A DNA stretch of 24,957 nucleotides, from the NCBI GenBank assembly GCA_029880275.1, contig JAOUOQ010000006.1, positions 1 through 24,957 on the forward strand, read 5' to 3'. The translations under genes and the position numbers were made by a program. Shown in pieces: positions 7,585 to 15,817 of this stretch. The notes beneath the pieces are model-generated. The model saw only the letters and a program-made list of their open reading frames with translations. It was not told the origin of the DNA and searched no databases. The DNA comes from Candidatus Aminicenantota bacterium (GTDB lineage Bacteria; Acidobacteriota; B3-B38; Guanabaribacteriales; B3-B38). How positions within the stretch are numbered: position 1 is the first letter of the stretch; the number at the start of each line of letters is the position of its first letter.

Positions 7585-9537
7585 TTAAAATTTCAGCTTG
7601 CCCCCTATAGTGAAAGTCCTCCCCCTCCAGGGAAAGCCATACTCCTTCTGATAGTCCTGGTCGAGGAGGTTATCAACGGCGACAAACACCCCCAGACTAC
7701 CATAGAGTGGATAGTCCCCTTTGATGCTCCAGACCACATAGGAAGGAAGGGCGAACCTTGTGGCGCCAGAATAGTAATAAGAATTAGCTCCATAGGTAAT
7801 CTGATTGGTGAGCTGTAAGCCAAAAGCAAAGGCATAGCGCATTTCTAAGTTAGCCTTGTGCCTGGGCCGGAAGGGCAAGTATTGGTTCAGGTCTAAATCT
7901 TTCGCCTGCAGATAGGTATAATTAGCTCCCAGGGAGAGCCTTTCCCCAATGCTCCTATGGAAAGAGACTTCACAGCCCCGCATTCGGGCTTTAGAGATGT
8001 TCTGAAAAATCCTGCTGCCATCTGGCAATCGCACAAGATCAATGAGGTTGGATACCTCATTCCAGAAGAGAGCAAAGTCAAGAGAGAGATTAGAGTAGTC
8101 GGCAACAGACCCCCCTATCTCCCATATAATACCCCGCTCATCCTTTAACTCAAGATTACCGTATTGCGAGCTGTAAAGCTCATGCATGAGGGGGAATCTT
8201 GTCTTCCTGCTCACTGAGCTTCTGATGGTGAAATGCGGCTTAACCTCCCATCTTATACCTAATGAGGGATTCCAAGAGGCAGCCAACCCACCCACATCTC
8301 CCTTATAGAGCAGGTCTATGCTTGCTCCTCCTACCAGGGATAACTTCCTGGCGAGCTCCATCTCATCTTCCAAGGAGAATGAGACGGTAGTCTGTCGATA
8401 TCTCGCCCAGGGATAACCGATGTCGTCCCTGGTGTTAACCTGATCCCTTTTGACATTTAGCCCGGCGCTTAATCTGTTTTGAGAATTCAGGCGATAGGTA
8501 GAGAAGAGAACTAATCCACTGGTGTCATTGCTATACTCGCTCTCCCAATCTAACTGCTGGTACTCCTGGTTGATATAGCTATCCAGGATGTTATTGTATT
8601 TGTGGAAGAATCCCTTGAACTGCAGGCTAAATTGCTTGGTGACAACTACTCTGCCTGTGAGGTCGATGTAATATTTCTTCCAGTCCTTAAATCGCCAATT
8701 ACGGGGCTTTGAGGCATAGATATCCGGAGGGATACCGTACTCCGAACGATAGTAGCCCAGCGATAAGTCGTAGCTCTGCCTTGATGAAGGATTATAGCCG
8801 AGCTTACCATAGATATTAAAGCGGCTGTAGTCGCTGTTATTACGAAGTTCTCCTTCCTCGTTCTGAGCTGGCTCAAATTGCTCTGATAGAGGAAACCCAT
8901 CGGACCTGCCGTAGCTGCTGGAGAGGAGATAGGAAAACCTCCCTTCGGCGGCATTATGACTCAATTGATAGTATTGAGTGTTGCCATTGGCGTAGGAGGT
9001 CAGGAGTTCGGTGCTTGGCTTGCTGGCGCCCTTCTTGGTGATGATGTTTATCACCCCGCCCAGGCTGTTGGGACCGTAGAGCACCGAAACTCGCCCCCGA
9101 ACCACCTTAATCTTGGCAATGTTGTCTACAGGAAGCTGGTTTAAATCGACTTTACCAAAAAATGGCTCATAAATTGGCATACCATCAAGGAGTACTACGA
9201 TTCTGCTCTGGTCAATCCCTCTTATGTTCACTGCAAACTCGTTTTTATTACCCACAGTGACATCTACACCGGGCAATAGCCGCAGAGCTTCGGCTACGGT
9301 AGTGGCATTGCTGGCTGCTATATCCTCAGCAGTTATCTCATTGACAGTAGCCGTAGTCGAGGTTATCTCCCTTTCGGCGGTAACGATAATCTCCCCCAGG
9401 AAAAAGCGGGGGAGCTCCTCTTTCTTTTTCTCTTCCTTTTTCTGCTGGAACGACCACAGAGAGTTAGCTTGAAGGAGTATGCTAAGAAGAAAAAAGGCAA
9501 TTAATATAAGTCGATAGGCAATTTTTCCTGGCAACAT
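7585..9537 (-). CDS. TonB-dependent outer-membrane receptor
   Basis: About 650 residues, the size of BtuB and small siderophore receptors. A signal peptide (IAYRLILIAFFLLSILLQ) is followed by a Lys/Glu-rich linker and a TonB-box-like GEIIVTAER. The plug domain runs to about residue 170: TVAEALRLLPGVDVTVGN, FAVNIRGIDQSRIVVLLDG and VRGRVSVLYGPNSLGGVINI. The rest is a 22-strand barrel pattern of alternating aromatic strands ending in Phe (TFTIGGKLKF), as outer-membrane insertion requires. Substrate is not set. The start is uncertain: ATG at 9537 is used, a GTG at 9549 adds four residues, and neither has a strong ribosome site. The BtuB-like length and the adjacent possible S component hint at a vitamin or metal complex. 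It follows the penicillin-binding-protein gene closely on the same strand, so it is probably co-transcribed. Confidence 0.95.
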   Translation of the reverse strand: MLPGKIAYRLILIAFFLLSILLQANSLWSFQQKKEEKKKEELPRFFLGEIIVTAEREITSTTATVNEITAEDIAASNATTVAEALRLLPGVDVTVGNKNEFAVNIRGIDQSRIVVLLDGMPIYEPFFGKVDLNQLPVDNIAKIKVVRGRVSVLYGPNSLGGVINIITKKGASKPSTELLTSYANGNTQYYQLSHNAAEGRFSYLLSSSYGRSDGFPLSEQFEPAQNEEGELRNNSDYSRFNIYGKLGYNPSSRQSYDLSLGYYRSEYGIPPDIYASKPRNWRFKDWKKYYIDLTGRVVVTKQFSLQFKGFFHKYNNILDSYINQEYQQLDWESEYSNDTSGLVLFSTYRLNSQNRLSAGLNVKRDQVNTRDDIGYPWARYRQTTVSFSLEDEMELARKLSLVGGASIDLLYKGDVGGLAASWNPSLGIRWEVKPHFTIRSSVSRKTRFPLMHELYSSQYGNLELKDERGIIWEIGGSVADYSNLSLDFALFWNEVSNLIDLVRLPDGSRIFQNISKARMRGCEVSFHRSIGERLSLGANYTYLQAKDLDLNQYLPFRPRHKANLEMRYAFAFGLQLTNQITYGANSYYYSGATRFALPSYVVWSIKGDYPLYGSLGVFVAVDNLLDQDYQKEYGFPWRGRTFTIGGKLKF

Positions 9538-9568
9538 TTTTTCATCCACTTTTAACAGCTTTAGCTCA

Positions 9569-11272
9569 TCAAAATATCTCTTTCAGGCGGTCTCTGACCA
9601 ATTCCAGAAGCTTTTTGGTAATTGCTGCTCCTGCCAGCTCTGCCCTCCCCTCTCCTTCTGCAAAGATGGCAAAGGCAATCCGGGGCCTGGGTATGGGAGC
9701 CAATCCGATGAGAATGGCGTTTAAGCCCTTTGATTTTTCTCCTGCGGTGCCTGTCTTAAGACCAAAGGTCAATCCCTCTATCTTCGCCCTCCTGCCTGTA
9801 CCTCGAGGATTGTCGACCACCTCCGTCATCATCCAGGAGAGCTTCTCAGCCACTTCCCGGCTGGCAATACTGAACAGCGGCTTGGGCTTCTGCTCCCAGA
9901 AAACCTTGTCCTCTATATTTTTCTTGGTTTTCAGCAAGAAGGGCTTCATGCATATCCCCTGGTTTCCTATCGCCGCTGCAATCAGGGCGGCATGGATGGG
10001 GGTAATTCTGAGGGGATGGAGCCCTATGGAAAGGTTCACAACAGGAAGCTCCTCTGCTATGAGAATTTCGCCAAGATTTACTGGTATAAATGGAGAATCA
10101 AGCTTGGTATCAAAACCGAACATCTTCAGTTCCTGCATTAAGGTCTCCCGCCCAAGTTTTAAGCCCAACCGGGCAAAGGTTAGGTTGCAGGACACAGCTA
10201 ACGCCTCCTCTATATCTTTCACCTCACCATGAGCCATCCAATCGTAAACCAGCCTCCCTTCCAATTTGATAGGCTCCCGACAGTTAAAAGGGAAAAAAGC
10301 GCTGAAATCGACATTCGCTTCCAGACAGGCGGCAAGGGTGACCATCTTTATGATGGAGCCCGGCTCATAATACCGCTCAAAGGCTATGTTCTCGGATGAT
10401 GGGGGACTGTTAACCACTGCCAGAACCTCTCCGGTGGTAGGCTTTACCACCACCAGAGACCCTCGATAGCCCTTAAATGCCTCGTAGGCAGCTTTTTGCA
10501 TCTCTCTGTCTAGGGTGAGATATACCTTATTCCATCTATCCTTAGAAGTAAGGTATCTCTCCACCCCAGAATCAGAGGGAAAAGAGCCTAAAATTGAGGA
10601 AAACTCTTCATTGAGAGAGATACGCAGACCATCCGAAATCCTTAAACCAGCAATAGGTTCTCCATTTCGGTCATAAAGATAGTAGCTGCGGTCTGTGTCC
10701 CTTTTCTGCTGCAAGAGGGCCATCTGGGCATCTATCCTTGCTCTCAGACGGGGGACCCGATTGGCAAGCTGGAACAACTCCTCTGCACGGTCAAGCTGAT
10801 TCAATCCATTGTAAGCCACGCCCAGGTAATAGTTGAGCTCGAGTTCCGAGCGGTATCGCTTGAGATACTCCCCATAGATTTGCGCTGCCTGATAATCACC
10901 TTTATCCAGCAGGCTGCTGAAAACGGGCTGAAAATCGAATACCGACCGCTTAACCCTCCTGGTAGCTGCGGAGCTAAAAAGGGCCTCTGCTTGCTGATAA
11001 TCACCCTCCATAAGCCGGGAGATACCGAGAGCTTCATAAGCCTCCTTCCTTCTGATGCGCATCTTTTCTACCTGGGTGAACTTTTGCTGTGCCGCTGAGA
11101 ATTCTCCCTTTAAGAGGAGTTCTCTACCTCTTCGAAGCTGAAAACCGTTCCACAGGTCAAAAGCTAAATAGAGCAGCCCTACCAAAATGATAAGCCGGAC
11201 AACTCTTTTTCTTTTCAGGCGGAAGCTCCGCTTATTGTATCCGGGAAGGTTCTTATAATCTATTTTCATCAT
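9569..11272 (-). CDS. TPR domain fused to a class B penicillin-binding-protein transpeptidase
   Basis: 567 residues. The N-terminus is cytoplasmic and basic, then one membrane anchor (VVRLIILVGLLYLAFDLW, about 24-41), then about four TPR-like helical repeats to residue 190 (GISRLMEGDYQQAEALF, GVAYNGLNQLDRAEELF). The transpeptidase follows, with the active-site Ser306 in PGSIIK (SxxK), S361-C362-N363 (SxN) and K506-T507-G508 (KTG). All three motifs are intact, so it should crosslink peptidoglycan in the periplasm and bind beta-lactams. It lacks a transglycosylase domain and the usual N-terminal dimerisation region of PBP2/PBP3; the TPR block takes that place, probably to bind a partner. AAGGTGG precedes two adjacent ATGs (11272, 11269). 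It lies between the SAM hydrolase and the TonB receptor, likely in one transcript. Confidence 0.88.
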   Translation of the reverse strand: MMKIDYKNLPGYNKRSFRLKRKRVVRLIILVGLLYLAFDLWNGFQLRRGRELLLKGEFSAAQQKFTQVEKMRIRRKEAYEALGISRLMEGDYQQAEALFSSAATRRVKRSVFDFQPVFSSLLDKGDYQAAQIYGEYLKRYRSELELNYYLGVAYNGLNQLDRAEELFQLANRVPRLRARIDAQMALLQQKRDTDRSYYLYDRNGEPIAGLRISDGLRISLNEEFSSILGSFPSDSGVERYLTSKDRWNKVYLTLDREMQKAAYEAFKGYRGSLVVVKPTTGEVLAVVNSPPSSENIAFERYYEPGSIIKMVTLAACLEANVDFSAFFPFNCREPIKLEGRLVYDWMAHGEVKDIEEALAVSCNLTFARLGLKLGRETLMQELKMFGFDTKLDSPFIPVNLGEILIAEELPVVNLSIGLHPLRITPIHAALIAAAIGNQGICMKPFLLKTKKNIEDKVFWEQKPKPLFSIASREVAEKLSWMMTEVVDNPRGTGRRAKIEGLTFGLKTGTAGEKSKGLNAILIGLAPIPRPRIAFAIFAEGEGRAELAGAAITKKLLELVRDRLKEIF

Positions 11273-11298
11273 TATCCACCTTGAAACATAGTACCGTA

Positions 11299-12114
11299 TT
11301 ATAGAAAAAATTTGACTACAACCTCGTCTCCGCGCTGCAGTTTGAGGAGACTGACAGCAGGCTGCATATAGCTCGTTATCTCCAGCAGACCGAAGCTATT
11401 GAAAAGGAGGAATAGTTCCCCCTTCTTTCCCTGGGCATAGGTCTCTACAAGCTTTCCTACCTGCTCACTTCCTACTTGGAGGACGAATTTTTTGCCAGAG
11501 CTTTTCTTCAGCATCTTCTCAAAAGTAGCTCTGTCAATATTGGTAATGAGATTGCCGAATCTATCTATGTGGATAATAGCCCCCTTCAAGGTGGACTCAT
11601 CAGATTGAACAGGAGCCGGAAGTGAAAGCCTGACATAGTCCTTAATCGGTGCTCCAAACTTCAAGGGGTCTATTCCAGTGGAAAGCCAACCCGCAGCCGA
11701 GGCAAAAATATCCCTCCCATGAAAGGTGTGGCTTATTGTTGAAAGAAAGTATCGCTCTGAGGTTATGGCAATAACTTTCTTGAGGGATTCTTCACGGTAG
11801 ATATAAGAGAGAACACCGTTGTCAGGAGCAATAAACCGATAGTTATCTCCCACCGCCAGGATGGGGCGACGGGAAGTTCCCACTCCGGGGTCCACGACTA
11901 CCAGGTGGATGGTTCCAGGGGGAAAGTATTTATAGGAGCTGTACAAGACGAAAGCGGCTTCCATAAGGTCGTGATTAGCTATTTCATGGGAGATGTCGGC
12001 AATTGTTGCTGAGGGATTGATATTAAGGATAACTCCCTTCATTACGCCCACGAAAGGGTCTCTAAGACCGAAATCGGTAGTCAAAGAGATTACAGCTCTT
12101 TTCTCCTTGCTCAT
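11299..12114 (-). CDS. S-adenosyl-L-methionine hydrolase (adenosine-forming; DUF62 family)
   Basis: 271 residues, typical length for the family related to fluorinase and chlorinase. These enzymes use water or hydroxide to split SAM into adenosine and methionine. Landmarks are SLTTDFGLRDPFVGVMKG at the start, the core VVVDPGVGTSRRPILA that carries the catalytic Asp and Arg, APDNGVLS, and HTFHGRDIFA with the catalytic His. The C-terminal beta-barrel starts near IIHIDRFGNLITNI. No secretion signal is seen. AAGAGG lies upstream of the ATG and a strong promoter follows at 12141-12169. It is the first gene of the transcript leading to the PBP and TonB receptor. The cellular role of this hydrolase in general is not settled. 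Confidence 0.92.
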   Translation of the reverse strand: MSKEKRAVISLTTDFGLRDPFVGVMKGVILNINPSATIADISHEIANHDLMEAAFVLYSSYKYFPPGTIHLVVVDPGVGTSRRPILAVGDNYRFIAPDNGVLSYIYREESLKKVIAITSERYFLSTISHTFHGRDIFASAAGWLSTGIDPLKFGAPIKDYVRLSLPAPVQSDESTLKGAIIHIDRFGNLITNIDRATFEKMLKKSSGKKFVLQVGSEQVGKLVETYAQGKKGELFLLFNSFGLLEITSYMQPAVSLLKLQRGDEVVVKFFL

Positions 12115-12140
12115 TTTTATCCTCTTAAATTAGCAAATTG

Positions 12141-12169
12141 AATATAACGAAAAAGAGATGGCAAGTCAA
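12141..12169 (-). promoter_or_regulatory. sigma70-type promoter for the SAM hydrolase-PBP-TonB receptor operon
   Basis: On the minus strand, TTGACT (12169-12164), a 17-base spacer and TATATT (12146-12141). The predicted start near 12134 leaves a leader of about 20 bases with AAGAGG as ribosome site. Confidence 0.75.
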
Positions 12170-12322
12170 GGGTAATCCCCTCTTAGCTTTAAGATGATTT
12201 AATGATGAAGATACCGTAGTCGGACTACTCGGAGAAGGCTTTCGGGCTACATTTACAATTGACAATCAGAGGCATTCGTGATAGAAGATAGGTTGTTACA
12301 GATGAGGAGGTTGAAACCCTTA

Positions 12323-12354
12323 TTGATATAAATTTAATTATCAGCTAATTAGCT
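12323..12354 (+). promoter_or_regulatory. Probable promoter of the glycan operon, overlapped by a 12-base palindrome
   Basis: TTGATA (12323-12328), a 17-base spacer and TAATTA (12346-12351) lie 27 bases before the start codon at 12379. A perfect palindrome, AGCTAATTAGCT (12343-12354), covers the -10 element and could be an operator. Upstream, at 12259, another TTGACA has only a poor -10 partner. The remaining spacer back to 12170 holds a small bulged hairpin at 12214-12232 without a T tract and no convincing gene. Confidence 0.45.
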
Positions 12355-12378
12355 TTGTGCCAGAATTAAAGAGGTGAA

Positions 12379-14919
12379 ATGGAAAAGAAAGGAACAAATC
12401 AGGTACCCCGCACCCTTTTGCTGGTGCTGCTCGTCTTCTTTTTAGGGCTTGCTCTTACCACTCATAAAGAGCATTTTGTTCCCGCTCAATATGCTGATGA
12501 GAGCACCTACCGTGCGGCAGCGGAGAGCTTAGCCTATGACCTTGACCTGCAATATACAAGAGATGACCTAATAAGGTATTCAGAGACCTGGCCACCGGGT
12601 CCTCTCGGAATACTCCTTCAGACTGCCCCAGATGACCATTCGAAGCTCTATTATGCCAAGCCCTTCATATATCCCTTGGCGGGAGCTATCCTCTTTCGCC
12701 AGTTGGGGGAAAACTCTCTCATGCTGGTGAATTTCCTGTGCTTCTTCCTGATGATTTACCTCGGATACCGCTTCCTATTAAGACAGAACAAACCTCTGAT
12801 GGCGTTACTGATTGCGGGGGGCTATTTTCTCCTTTCGGTGTTCTTTGTTTACAACTTCTGGTTTCATCCCGAGATTTTCACCGCTTTTCTGGTCTTCATG
12901 GGACTTTTTTTATGGCTGCGAGAGCCCTCGGCGGAAATGAAAAAAAGTGAAGAAAAGGGAGCTATACCAGGGTTTCTTATCTCGCTGGTCGCCGGAGAGC
13001 GGAAAGACTTTCTGGCGGCCGCCTTCCTGGCTATGGCCACCTTTTCCAAGGTAATAAATGTAGTTTTCATCGGACCTCTTCTGATAACTTATGCTTTAAA
13101 GAGGAGGTTCTGGCACTCGTTCAAAATTGGAGTGGTCTTCCTGGTCATATCAGGAATTCTGTTCTTTATTAGTTATCTTTTTACGGGAAACTTCAACCCT
13201 TATGGTGGTGAACGAAATAGGTTTGTTACTCAGTATCCCTTTAAGTATCCAAATTACACCTTTGACAGCCTTGTCTCAGTAACTTCCACTGCTAAATCTG
13301 GGCTCGTCTTCGCCTTTGAGGTGATGCTTCGCAATCTTTTCTACTTTTTCTTTGGAAGATTCACTGGATTTATCTACTATCTGTTCCCTGGGGTATTAGC
13401 TATTTTCTATTTTATGCTAAACAAAAATAAAGGAGGAGCCAAGATATCTCTATTGTGCTTCGCATTTCTTTATATACTAATCACCATTGTAATGATACCC
13501 ACTAATTACCACGGAGGAGGAGGCTGTATTGGCAACCGCTACTTCTTAACCGCTTACCCGGCATTCTTCTTTCTTATAGGGAGGGTGAAAGAGAAAAAGG
13601 GGTTGCTCATCGCTCTTGGTATGGCTGCGGTATTTTTATCCCCGGTTCTGGTCAATCCTTTGATTGCATCATTCCGTCCCGGCATCAATGCCACCAGGTT
13701 CCCTTACACAGCCCTCCCTTTGGAGCTTACCCTCACAGAATCTCTTCCTACTAATGTCGATCCCTCGAGGTTTGGGATTCGCTTTCCTGGATATCTTATG
13801 TATTTTGTGGACTACAACTCCTGGGTTGAAGGGAGCGGCTTCTGGGTCAAGGGGAGAGCCAGAGCGGAGGCGATTTGTAAAACCAGGGATAAAATTAGCT
13901 CTCTATTAGTGAAAGTATCCAACGGAAGGGCAGAAAACGAGGTTGAGCTCTTTTTCGGAGGGCAGAGGGTCAAGCTCTCCCTTAAGCCCTCGGAGACTAA
14001 AAAGTTAGTCGTAGACAATCCCTTACCCTTCGTTTTCAGGGATGCACTATATTATAGAGTGAAAATAGCCTCTTTGTCAGGCTATATTCCTCGATTTGCA
14101 GGGGAGAAGGACGACAACAGATTCTACGGATGCCACATCTCCTTCTCCATCGATGAGACCGAACTGGCACAATATTATGCTGAATCTCAGCAGTGGGAAA
14201 GGGCGCTGCTCTATTGGAGAAGAGAGCTCAGGCTTCACCCCCAAGACCCATTTCTTGTGCTTAACTTAGCTACAAGCTTGCTGAACTCGGGCAATCTGCT
14301 CCAGGCAGAGGAGTATCTTGAGCGCCTTGGGGTAATGTTGTCCTCATTTTATAAGCGGCTGGGACAATCCATAGCTCAGCAAACTGATTCCTTCCAGGGT
14401 GTCTATCGGATAGATACTGAGGCCGCGCGCCCAACTTTCCGCTTCGAAGCGGAAGCTTTGCAGCGTAACACTGGCGATGTCCTGGAGGTAGAAGGGAGTT
14501 CTGGGGGGAAGGTAGCTAATTATAAGCCTGGAGCCCACCAATTAGGATACCTGATATATGGTTCCTTTATAAATCTCCCCCGAGGAGAATATGTGGCTAA
14601 ATTCACAATAAAAATGGTCAAAGAGAAGGAGGAAAAGGGGGAGATTCTGATAGATGTCAACGCCATCAAGCAGCCAAATCAATATCAGCTGAACAGTAAG
14701 CTGATAAAAGCAAGGGAGCTACCTTTAGCATCCGAAGGCTTCCAGGAGTATGAGCTTCCCTTCTCTCTCTATAGAGAGACGACAGTGGAGTTTCGTGTAG
14801 AAGTGCTCTCCCCATTGGCCACCTGGGTAGACTATATTGACCTGAGCCCCAACTATGACTCTGTAGTAAACTCATTGCTGAAAGCATCCACTAAAAATGA
14901 AGGAGAGACTTCGAATTAG
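12379..14919 (+). CDS. GT-C-fold-like membrane protein with TPR and C-terminal beta-sandwich domain (putative glycosyltransferase)
   Basis: 846 residues; AAAGAGGTGA precedes the ATG. Residues about 12-430 hold some ten membrane segments. The first extracytoplasmic loop carries D40-E41 in AQYADESTYRAAAESL, where GT-C enzymes (ArnT/PMT/AglB-like) keep an acidic catalytic or metal site; these use polyprenyl-phosphate sugars on the outer side of the membrane. A soluble tail follows, with two TPR-like repeats (about 590-655, ELAQYYAESQQWERALLYW and LVLNLATSLLNSGNLLQAEE), then a beta-rich domain (about 670-830) resembling carbohydrate-binding folds, ending in TWVDYIDLSP. No exact family was recognised. 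It heads a tight plus-strand operon, with the polyprenyl-phosphate GT2 gene 16 bases downstream as a plausible donor maker. Confidence 0.8.
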   Translation: MEKKGTNQVPRTLLLVLLVFFLGLALTTHKEHFVPAQYADESTYRAAAESLAYDLDLQYTRDDLIRYSETWPPGPLGILLQTAPDDHSKLYYAKPFIYPLAGAILFRQLGENSLMLVNFLCFFLMIYLGYRFLLRQNKPLMALLIAGGYFLLSVFFVYNFWFHPEIFTAFLVFMGLFLWLREPSAEMKKSEEKGAIPGFLISLVAGERKDFLAAAFLAMATFSKVINVVFIGPLLITYALKRRFWHSFKIGVVFLVISGILFFISYLFTGNFNPYGGERNRFVTQYPFKYPNYTFDSLVSVTSTAKSGLVFAFEVMLRNLFYFFFGRFTGFIYYLFPGVLAIFYFMLNKNKGGAKISLLCFAFLYILITIVMIPTNYHGGGGCIGNRYFLTAYPAFFFLIGRVKEKKGLLIALGMAAVFLSPVLVNPLIASFRPGINATRFPYTALPLELTLTESLPTNVDPSRFGIRFPGYLMYFVDYNSWVEGSGFWVKGRARAEAICKTRDKISSLLVKVSNGRAENEVELFFGGQRVKLSLKPSETKKLVVDNPLPFVFRDALYYRVKIASLSGYIPRFAGEKDDNRFYGCHISFSIDETELAQYYAESQQWERALLYWRRELRLHPQDPFLVLNLATSLLNSGNLLQAEEYLERLGVMLSSFYKRLGQSIAQQTDSFQGVYRIDTEAARPTFRFEAEALQRNTGDVLEVEGSSGGKVANYKPGAHQLGYLIYGSFINLPRGEYVAKFTIKMVKEKEEKGEILIDVNAIKQPNQYQLNSKLIKARELPLASEGFQEYELPFSLYRETTVEFRVEVLSPLATWVDYIDLSPNYDSVVNSLLKASTKNEGETSN

Positions 14920-14935
14920 ACAATAGAGGGTTTCC

Positions 14936-15796
14936 ATGGAGGCAGTAAGCATCGTCGTTCCGGCATATAATGAGGAGGAGAGTATCCTGGAGCTCCTTCA
15001 GGGACTGAGCCAGTTTCTGGTGGAGAGTGATATACATCATGAGGTCATCGTAGTTAACGACGGCTCAAAGGATAGAACAGCAGAAATAATAAGGGGAAGC
15101 GGGCTTCGGGTTGAGCTAATAGAGCATAAGCGGAATCGTGGCTACGGCGCTGCCCTAAAAACGGGGATAAAAAATGCCAAATACGATTATGTAGTGACCA
15201 TCGATGCCGATAGCACCTACCATTATCAAGACATAAAAATACTCCTGGAAGAAGCTGCGGAGAACGATATGGTGGTCGCTGCTCGCACTGGTCACCATAT
15301 CAGCATTCCTTTTATTAGAAGACCAGCAAAATGGGCTATCACAAAATTGGCTAATTACCTGACCGGAGAGCATATTCCAGACCTAAACTCAGGATTTAGA
15401 TTGTTGAAGAAGAATATTGTCAATAGATTTTTAAAAATTCTCCCCAATGGGTTTTCATTCACCGTTACCATCACCTTAGCTCTGTTAACCAATAACTATA
15501 ACATCAAATACATTCCCACCAATTACTATAAGCGGAAAGGGAAATCCAAGATAAGACCTATCAGGGATACCCTAAATTTCATCCAGCTAATCGCTCGGAC
15601 GGTATTATATTTTGACCCCTTGAAAGTTTTTCTTCCTGTCAGCGTTATTATGTTTTTTGCCAGCGCAGTGGTTTTCTTTTACAGCCTGTTCTTTATGGAC
15701 AAAATAAGAGACACCACCGTTTTACTCCTTTTCTTAACCGGCATCATACTGCTGGCTATCGGTATGCTGTCTGATGTAGTGGTCAAAACTAAATAA
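14936..15796 (+). CDS. Membrane-anchored GT2 family glycosyltransferase (polyprenyl-phosphate sugar synthase type)
   Basis: 286 residues; AGAGGG precedes the ATG by six bases. The GT-A core begins VSIVVPAYNEEESI and shows VNDGSKDRTAE for the nucleotide, D90-A91-D92 in TIDADSTYHY as the metal-binding DxD, and DLNSGFRLLKK in the acceptor region. Two C-terminal membrane segments lie near 230-280. This is the layout of DPM1/GtrB-like enzymes that move a sugar from a nucleotide donor to a lipid phosphate on the cytoplasmic face, making the donor for GT-C enzymes. The sugar cannot be read from sequence. Close spacing to the GT-C-like gene supports a donor-user pair. Confidence 0.9.
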   Translation: MEAVSIVVPAYNEEESILELLQGLSQFLVESDIHHEVIVVNDGSKDRTAEIIRGSGLRVELIEHKRNRGYGAALKTGIKNAKYDYVVTIDADSTYHYQDIKILLEEAAENDMVVAARTGHHISIPFIRRPAKWAITKLANYLTGEHIPDLNSGFRLLKKNIVNRFLKILPNGFSFTVTITLALLTNNYNIKYIPTNYYKRKGKSKIRPIRDTLNFIQLIARTVLYFDPLKVFLPVSVIMFFASAVVFFYSLFFMDKIRDTTVLLLFLTGIILLAIGMLSDVVVKTK

Positions 15797-15817
15797 TGAA
15801 AAGATAAAAACGCGTAG

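Noticed and set aside
9615..10232. Plus-strand frame of 205 codons opposite the penicillin-binding protein
   Set aside because: Long but made of Ser/Pro/Ala/Ile-rich reverse-complement codons; the minus strand carries the SxN and KTG motifs here.
12170..12280. Hairpin at 12214-12232 and a short frame around it as an RNA gene or gene remnant
   Set aside because: The stem is short and bulged, has no T tract, and the frame is about 22 codons with no family match.
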